From assembly GCA_016719385.1 (NCBI GenBank), contig JADJZA010000006.1:1-64000 (forward strand): a stretch of 64,000 nt of DNA. Direction: 5' to 3'. The notes under the pieces are model-generated. The model was not told the origin of the DNA. It was given only the letters and a program-made list of their open reading frames with translations, and made no database searches. The stretch is from Candidatus Microthrix subdominans (GTDB lineage Bacteria; Actinomycetota; Acidimicrobiia; Acidimicrobiales; Microtrichaceae). The position numbers and the translations under genes are program-made. The first letter of the stretch is position 1. The number at the start of each line of letters is the position of its first letter. Below, piece by piece: positions 59,025 to 64,000 of the stretch.

Positions 59025-60452
59025 TCAGGTGGGCCGGTGCACGCTGTCCTCCTGCCCACCGCCGAGTCCGAGCACCTCATCGAATCCCTCGACCAAACAG
59101 GCCATGAGCTCCTGGGGATTGGTGATCGCACTGCGGTCTGCCGTCACGCCGATGTTGCAGGTGCCCGCATACGACATGAGCGTGAAGTTGGCACTCGCCC
59201 CGATCGGCGGTCCGAACGGGTAGAAGCCCGTCACGCGCGCACCGCCGACGTAGACGGGCACGGTGAATCCAGGCACGTTGCTGGCGGTGAAGTCGACGTG
59301 CTTGAGCATTTCACCCGTGATCGACCGGGGTAGGAGGTTGAGTGCCCCGGCGATCGCGCTGGTGTAGGAGATTGACGGCTCGCTGCGCCACTGCCGGCTG
59401 ATGCTTCGGATGGCCCGAATTCGGTCCTTCGGGTCGGCCAACCCCACCGGAATGACGATCCTGGCCAACGTGATGCGGTTGCCGCCCTCGGCATCGTCAG
59501 ACTCCCGAACCGACACGGGCATGGTCACCCGAAGCTCCTCGACGGGCTGGTCGTGCCGGTCGTGATAGCGGGCCAGGCCGCCAGCAACCGCTGCCATGAA
59601 CGCATCGTTGACGGTGCCGTCTGCCGACTTGCCGGCCAACCGCAGTTCGGCGAACGGCACGTCGAGAGTCTCGTACCGCCATGCCAACCGCCGGTCGGTC
59701 ATGAGCGGTGACATAGTGCTGGTCACGGGCCGGACGAAGTTGCCGATCGAGCCGACGACCTTCAGGCCGCGCCCGGCGACGCCGATCGGGTTGCGAACCA
59801 AGCCGACCAGGTCTCTGGGCAGCCGACGCAGCTGATCCCCCGCCAATCCGACCGTCCGAGTCAGGTTCGACGAGAGCGAGTCGACGACCAGGCGGGCCGT
59901 GCTGATGCGCTCGGCCGGGGGTACAGCCGGCATAGGTCCGAGCTCCGGCGCCTCCCGCTGCAGGTCGACCACGTGTTGGGCGAGTTGGATCCCGCCGATA
60001 CCGTCGGTCAACGAGTGGTGCACTTTCATCACCAGCGCCGATCTGCCATCGGTGAGGTCTTCTACGAGCGTGAACTCCCAGAGCGGACGGGCCACATCGA
60101 AGGCGGTCATGCCCGCAGTGGATGCAAAGCCGAGCACTTCGTCGAGGGTGTGCGGTGCCGGGGCGGCCATGCGGCGCAAATGCCAGCTGAGGTCGAAGTC
60201 AGGATCGGGGACACGGCGCAACGGACCGAGCCGCAGCGGCGGTTGAACGAGCAGCGAACGGAACGAGGGAGCCAACCGGGTGGCGCGCTCCATCCGGTCG
60301 ACGAACACGTCCCAGTCGGGCGTGGTGTCGAACAACGCCACGGCGACGATGGTCGACCTCAATAGCGGGTCTTCCTCCATGTGTACGGCGAATGCGTCCA
60401 CCTCACGCACTACCGGATCGAGGCTTTCGACCATTGCATCTCCCCCTACCAC
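59025..60452 (-). CDS. Wax ester synthase / diacylglycerol acyltransferase (WS/DGAT)
   Basis: 475 aa. The acyltransferase motif HHxxxDG appears as MKVHHSLTDGIGG near residue 140, with FDVARPLWEFTLVEDL before it. The C-terminal WES domain shows NDAFMAAVAGGLARYHD, VTMPVSVRE, DFTASNVPGFTVPVYVGGAR and FYPFGPPIGASANFTLMSYA. It joins acyl-CoA to diacylglycerol or fatty alcohols, forming storage lipid. Divergent from an acyl-CoA synthetase that may supply its substrate. Start at 60452 (MVGGDAMVES); a second ATG six codons on is equally possible. Confidence 0.9.
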   Translation of the reverse strand: MVGGDAMVESLDPVVREVDAFAVHMEEDPLLRSTIVAVALFDTTPDWDVFVDRMERATRLAPSFRSLLVQPPLRLGPLRRVPDPDFDLSWHLRRMAAPAPHTLDEVLGFASTAGMTAFDVARPLWEFTLVEDLTDGRSALVMKVHHSLTDGIGGIQLAQHVVDLQREAPELGPMPAVPPAERISTARLVVDSLSSNLTRTVGLAGDQLRRLPRDLVGLVRNPIGVAGRGLKVVGSIGNFVRPVTSTMSPLMTDRRLAWRYETLDVPFAELRLAGKSADGTVNDAFMAAVAGGLARYHDRHDQPVEELRVTMPVSVRESDDAEGGNRITLARIVIPVGLADPKDRIRAIRSISRQWRSEPSISYTSAIAGALNLLPRSITGEMLKHVDFTASNVPGFTVPVYVGGARVTGFYPFGPPIGASANFTLMSYAGTCNIGVTADRSAITNPQELMACLVEGFDEVLGLGGGQEDSVHRPT

Positions 60453-60632
60453 GTCGGCCCATGAAACTAGACCCGGAACCGTCCGACGGCCAGGGTCGGC
60501 CGGTCACTCAGGCCGGGCGGCAGTGTCTCTCGACCGCTGCAAACTCCAGGCCGGTTGCTGGAGACCCGGATGTCGGGGCCTCCACCGGCCGCAGAACGAG
60601 ACCATGTTCTGATTCGGTGCTAGAACCGCCCG

Positions 60633-62267
60633 ATGGGGTTCAACATCGCCGACCTGTTCGAACGCGCCGTCGACGCGGTGCCCAACCGGACGGCGGTGGT
60701 GTGCGGCGACGCCTCGTTGACCTTCGCCGAGTTCGACGTCGAGGCCAACAAAATGGCCAACCACCTGCTCGCCGAGGGCATCGGCGCCGGCGACCACATC
60801 GGCATCTACGCCCAGAACTCCGTCGAGTGGCTGATCGCCATGATGGCGGCGTTCAAAGTGCGCGGTGTGCCGATCAACATCAACTTCCGCTACGTCGAAG
60901 ACGAGCTGGCCTACCTGTTCGACAACGCCGACCTGGTCGCCCTCGTCCACGACCGGGCCTACCTCGACCGCATCGAGGCGGTGACCGCTCGCGTGCCCGG
61001 CCTGAGGCACTTCGTGATGATCGAGGACGGCAGCGACGCCGACCCGACCCGAGTGGGTTCGGTGCCGTGGGCGGAGGCGGTCGCCGACGCCAGTACCGAA
61101 CGTCCACAGCTGGAACGCTCGGGCGACGACCTCTACGTGCTCTACACCGGCGGCACCACCGGCATGCCCAAGGGGGTGGTGTGGCGCCACGAGGACGTGT
61201 TCTACGCGCTCGGCGGCGGGGTGGACGCCTACACCAACGAACGGGTCACCCACGGCCACGAACTGGCCGACAAGGCCAGAGCATCCGACGCGCCAATGGT
61301 GGCGCTGAACACCCCGCCGCTGATGCATGGCGCCGCCCAGTGGGGCTCGCTGCGGTTTCTCTTCGAGGGCAACACGGTGGTGTTCGTCCGCAACTTCAGC
61401 GCAGAGGCGGTGTTCGACGCCATCGAGGCCAACCGGGTGACGACGATCGTGATCACCGGCGACGCCATGGCCCGCCCGCTGGTCGAAACCCTGGCCGAAA
61501 ACCCCGACCGCTGGGACCTGTCCTCGCTGTTCGTCGTGTCCTCCAGCGCCGTCGTCTTCAGCCCGTCGGTCAAGGACCAGATGCTGGAGCTGCTCCCCGA
61601 CATCATCATCGTCGACGCCATTGGCTCGTCGGAGAGCGGGATGAACGGCATGGTCGTCCAGACCAAGGGCCAGACCAGCACCCACGGCGGCGGCGGCCCC
61701 ACCGTCACGGCCGGACGCGACGCCGTCGTGCTCGACGACCACCTCAACCCGATGCCCGCGGGTACCGGCGTGATCGGCCGGCTGGCCCGGGGCGGCAACA
61801 TCCCGGTGGGCTACTACAAGGACCCTGAGAAGACCGCCACCACGTTCGTCACCGCCGCCGACGGCGTCCGCTACGCGGTCGCTGGCGACTTCGCCACCCT
61901 GGAGGCCGACGGCACGATCACCCTGCTCGGTCGCGGCTCGGTATCGATCAACTCCGGCGGCGAGAAGATCTTCCCCGAGGAGGTGGAAGGCGTCCTGAAG
62001 GCCCACCCCGGCGTGTACGACACCCTGGTGGTGGGGGTGCCCGACGACCGCTGGGGCCAGGCGGTATGCGCTGTGGTGCAGCCCCGCCACGCCGACGCCC
62101 CGCCCGAACTGGCCGATCTGGCCGATCACTGCCGCAACCACCTGGCCGGCTACAAGGTGCCCCGCCACCTGGTGCTGAGCGACCAGATCGTCCGCTCACC
62201 CAGCGGCAAGCCCGACTATCGCTGGGCCTCCGGCCTGGCCGACGAGCAGATGGACCACACCCCCTGA
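60633..62267 (+). CDS. Acyl-CoA synthetase (AMP-forming, FadD-type)
   Basis: 544 aa. ANL-family motifs: LYVLYTGGTTGMPKGVVWRH (A3, phosphate binding), LMHGAAQWGSLRFLFEGNTV, IVDAIGSSESGMNGM (A5), GDFATLEADGTITLLGRGSV (A7-A8 hinge) and SGGEKIFPEEVEGVL. The catalytic Lys is in SPSGKPDYRWA near the C-terminus. It activates fatty acids as acyl-CoA. The 180-bp spacer to the WS/DGAT gene probably holds both promoters. The start ATG follows ACCGCCCG and has no strong ribosome binding site. Confidence 0.93.
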   Translation: MGFNIADLFERAVDAVPNRTAVVCGDASLTFAEFDVEANKMANHLLAEGIGAGDHIGIYAQNSVEWLIAMMAAFKVRGVPININFRYVEDELAYLFDNADLVALVHDRAYLDRIEAVTARVPGLRHFVMIEDGSDADPTRVGSVPWAEAVADASTERPQLERSGDDLYVLYTGGTTGMPKGVVWRHEDVFYALGGGVDAYTNERVTHGHELADKARASDAPMVALNTPPLMHGAAQWGSLRFLFEGNTVVFVRNFSAEAVFDAIEANRVTTIVITGDAMARPLVETLAENPDRWDLSSLFVVSSSAVVFSPSVKDQMLELLPDIIIVDAIGSSESGMNGMVVQTKGQTSTHGGGGPTVTAGRDAVVLDDHLNPMPAGTGVIGRLARGGNIPVGYYKDPEKTATTFVTAADGVRYAVAGDFATLEADGTITLLGRGSVSINSGGEKIFPEEVEGVLKAHPGVYDTLVVGVPDDRWGQAVCAVVQPRHADAPPELADLADHCRNHLAGYKVPRHLVLSDQIVRSPSGKPDYRWASGLADEQMDHTP

Positions 62268-62350
62268 CACTTCGGGCCGGGGTGAACTGAACTCCCACCG
62301 CCGAGCGCAGCGGGAACACCGAGCGGCCGCAGTACGTTGAGTCGACCACC

Positions 62351-64000
62351 ATGCACGCCTTCAGCTACATGCGCAACGCCCGGATGGGCATCGACGAGAC
62401 CGAGCGACCCACCCGTCAGACGATCCGGCGCGTGCTCTCCTTTGCCCGTCCGTACCGCTCCCAGCTGATCGCCTTCGTCACCGTGATCGTCGTCGAGTCG
62501 GTGCTGGCCCTGGTGCCGACGCTGGTCTTCCGGGCGCTGATCGACAACACGATCCCCGACAAGAACACCCAACAACTCGCCATGCTGGCGGGCATCGTGA
62601 TCGCGGTCGGGTTGGTCACCGCCGCGTTGTCCCTGCTCGAACGCTGGTGGTCGTCCCGCATCGGCGAGGGACTGATCTACGACCTCCGTACGGCGCTGCA
62701 CGACCACGTACAGCGCATGCCGGTGGGCTTCTTCACCCGCACCCGCACCGGAGCGCTCACCAACCGCATGAACAACGACGTGATCGGCGCCCAGCGGGCG
62801 CTCACCGGCACGCTCGGCTCGGTCGCCTCCAACGGCGCGGCGCTCACCGCCACGCTGATCACGGTGTTCGCGCTCGAATGGCGCCTCACCCTGCTGTCTC
62901 TGGTGCTGTTGCCCCTGTTTCTGGTGCCCGCTAGCCGGGTCGGTAAGCGGCTGGCGGCGGTCACCTTGGAGGGAATGAACCTCAACGCCGAGATGAATAC
63001 CAGCCTCACCGAGCGCCTCAGCGCCGCCGGCGCCCAGCTGGTGAAGCTGTACGGCCGTTACGAGGACGAACAGGCCACGCTCGACACCCAGGCCGCCCGG
63101 GTGCGCGACATCGGGGTGCGCCAGGCGATGACCGTGCGCACCTTCATGACCGGCCTCGAGCTGGTCGGCATGGTGGCATTGGGCGTCCTGTACTGGCTGG
63201 GCGGCCTGCTCGTGATCGACGGCGGGCTGACGCTGGGCACGCTGGCCGCGCTCACCATCCTGATGCCCCGCATCTACCAACCGCTCAGCGCGCTGAGCAA
63301 CACCCGGGTGGACGTCATGGGCGCCCTGGTCAGCTTCGACCGGGTCTTCGAGGTGCTCGACCTGCCCAACCCGATCACCGATGCGCCCGACGCCACCGAG
63401 CTGACCGCGCCCGCCGGTGCGCTCGAATTTCACCACGTCGACTTCAGCTATCCGGGCAGCGAGTCGACCTCGATCGCCTCGCTGGAGGCGGTCGGCGAGG
63501 ACCACCGCGAGGGCGGGCCGGTGTTGCGCGACGTTTCGGCCAACGTCGAGCCCGGCTGGACGGTGGCGCTGGTCGGCCCGTCGGGCGCCGGCAAGACCAC
63601 GTTGGCCTCGCTCGTGCCCCGCCTGTGGGACGTCACCTCCGGGTCGATCACCTTCGACGGCCACGACGTGCGCTCCCTCACCCAGGACAGCCTGCGGGCG
63701 GCCATCGGGGTGGTGCCCCAGGACCCGCACCTGTTCCACATCACCGTTGCCGAGAACCTGCGCTATGCCCGGCCCGGCGCCACCGACGACCAGCTGCGCC
63801 AGGCTGCACGGGCCGCCCAGGTGCTGTCGGTGATCGAGGCGCTGCCCCAAGGCTTCGACACGGTCGTCGGTGAACGGGGCTACCGGCTGAGCGGAGGCGA
63901 GAAGCAACGGGTGGCGATCGCCCGCATGCTGCTGAAGGACCCGGCGATGGTGATCCTCGACGAGGCCACCTCCAGCCTGGACACCGAGTCCGAGGCCGCT
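62351..64000 (+). CDS. ABC exporter (fused permease-ATPase), C-terminus cut by window
   Basis: At least 550 aa from ATG 62351 (MHAFSYMRNARMGIDETERP). Six membrane helices make a type IV ABC transmembrane domain (QLIAFVTVIVVESVLALVPT; RMPVGFFTRTRTGALTNRMN is the coupling region). The ATPase has Walker A VGPSGAGKTTLASL, Q-loop VVPQDPHLFH, signature RLSGGEKQRVAIARMLL and Walker B MVILDEATSSLD. An unusual 15-residue charged insert (SEST to EGGP) sits just before the Walker A strand. Lipid A/drug exporter type, probably acting as homo- or heterodimer. The D-loop is the last feature inside the window. Confidence 0.93.
   Translation, partial: MHAFSYMRNARMGIDETERPTRQTIRRVLSFARPYRSQLIAFVTVIVVESVLALVPTLVFRALIDNTIPDKNTQQLAMLAGIVIAVGLVTAALSLLERWWSSRIGEGLIYDLRTALHDHVQRMPVGFFTRTRTGALTNRMNNDVIGAQRALTGTLGSVASNGAALTATLITVFALEWRLTLLSLVLLPLFLVPASRVGKRLAAVTLEGMNLNAEMNTSLTERLSAAGAQLVKLYGRYEDEQATLDTQAARVRDIGVRQAMTVRTFMTGLELVGMVALGVLYWLGGLLVIDGGLTLGTLAALTILMPRIYQPLSALSNTRVDVMGALVSFDRVFEVLDLPNPITDAPDATELTAPAGALEFHHVDFSYPGSESTSIASLEAVGEDHREGGPVLRDVSANVEPGWTVALVGPSGAGKTTLASLVPRLWDVTSGSITFDGHDVRSLTQDSLRAAIGVVPQDPHLFHITVAENLRYARPGATDDQLRQAARAAQVLSVIEALPQGFDTVVGERGYRLSGGEKQRVAIARMLLKDPAMVILDEATSSLDTESEAA

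Overview
The window is high-GC DNA with actinobacterial gene content. The evidence is a COG2345-type regulator, a partner-switching sigma cassette, a Tad pilus locus with a DUF4244-like pilin, a wax ester synthase/diacylglycerol acyltransferase and an Mrp antiporter operon. A lipid-storing member of the Acidimicrobiia is plausible, but no rRNA or other decisive marker is present, so this is inference.

Layout. 1-14.8 kb is an accessory island ending at tRNA-Thr(CGU). It holds a DUF1156-type DNA methylase (cut by the window edge), a badly frameshifted SNF2-type helicase with a DUF3883-like tail, an HNH nuclease, a secreted triple-repeat protein, two translationally coupled multi-module tyrosine recombinases, a secreted SLT+M15 wall hydrolase, a P450 coupled to an unknown protein, and a conventional integrase next to the tRNA. 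14.9-31.4 kb is intact chromosome: NodB deacetylase, holB-tmk-MFS, topA, acyl-CoA dehydrogenase, mnhABCDEFG and an anti-sigma kinase. 31.4-40 kb carries an MrfA-like helicase, a selenocysteine glutathione peroxidase, a Tad/Flp pilus operon, the selenocysteine tRNA (selC) and an RpoD-like sigma factor. 40-50.9 kb holds mutA, DoxX, malonyl-CoA decarboxylase, an AI-2E transporter, an MBL hydrolase, a damaged tRNA-Ser, a SHOCT protein, a papain-like protease with a chagasin-like inhibitor, an SDR remnant and a CMD-family protein. 50.9-53.6 kb is an anti-anti-sigma/anti-sigma/sigma cassette. 53.6-57.6 kb looks like a nitrosative-stress and Fe-S repair cluster (two truncated haemoglobins, Cys-rich regulator, YwiC-like protein, RIC). 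57.7-58.2 kb is non-coding with a chain of hairpins and DnaA-box-like motifs. 58.2-64 kb has tadA, tRNA-Ser(CGA), WS/DGAT, an acyl-CoA synthetase and a truncated ABC exporter.

The most notable observations are: (i) an in-frame UGA at the catalytic position of a glutathione peroxidase, followed by a perfect SECIS-like hairpin, with selC 4.4 kb away; (ii) two adjacent recombinases with duplicated and degenerate catalytic domains; (iii) three tandemly duplicated mini-ORFs linked by ATGA overlaps between mnhF and mnhG; (iv) six hairpins whose minus-strand loops are all C(UUCG)G; (v) a cysteine protease next to a chagasin-type inhibitor.

Caution: many otherwise well-conserved genes at 0-5.5 kb and 35-56 kb carry single-base frame changes, often in G/C runs, whereas 5.5-34 kb has none that I saw. 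Uncorrected sequencing indels are a better general explanation than gene decay, so frameshifted genes are described as probable real genes unless large parts are missing.
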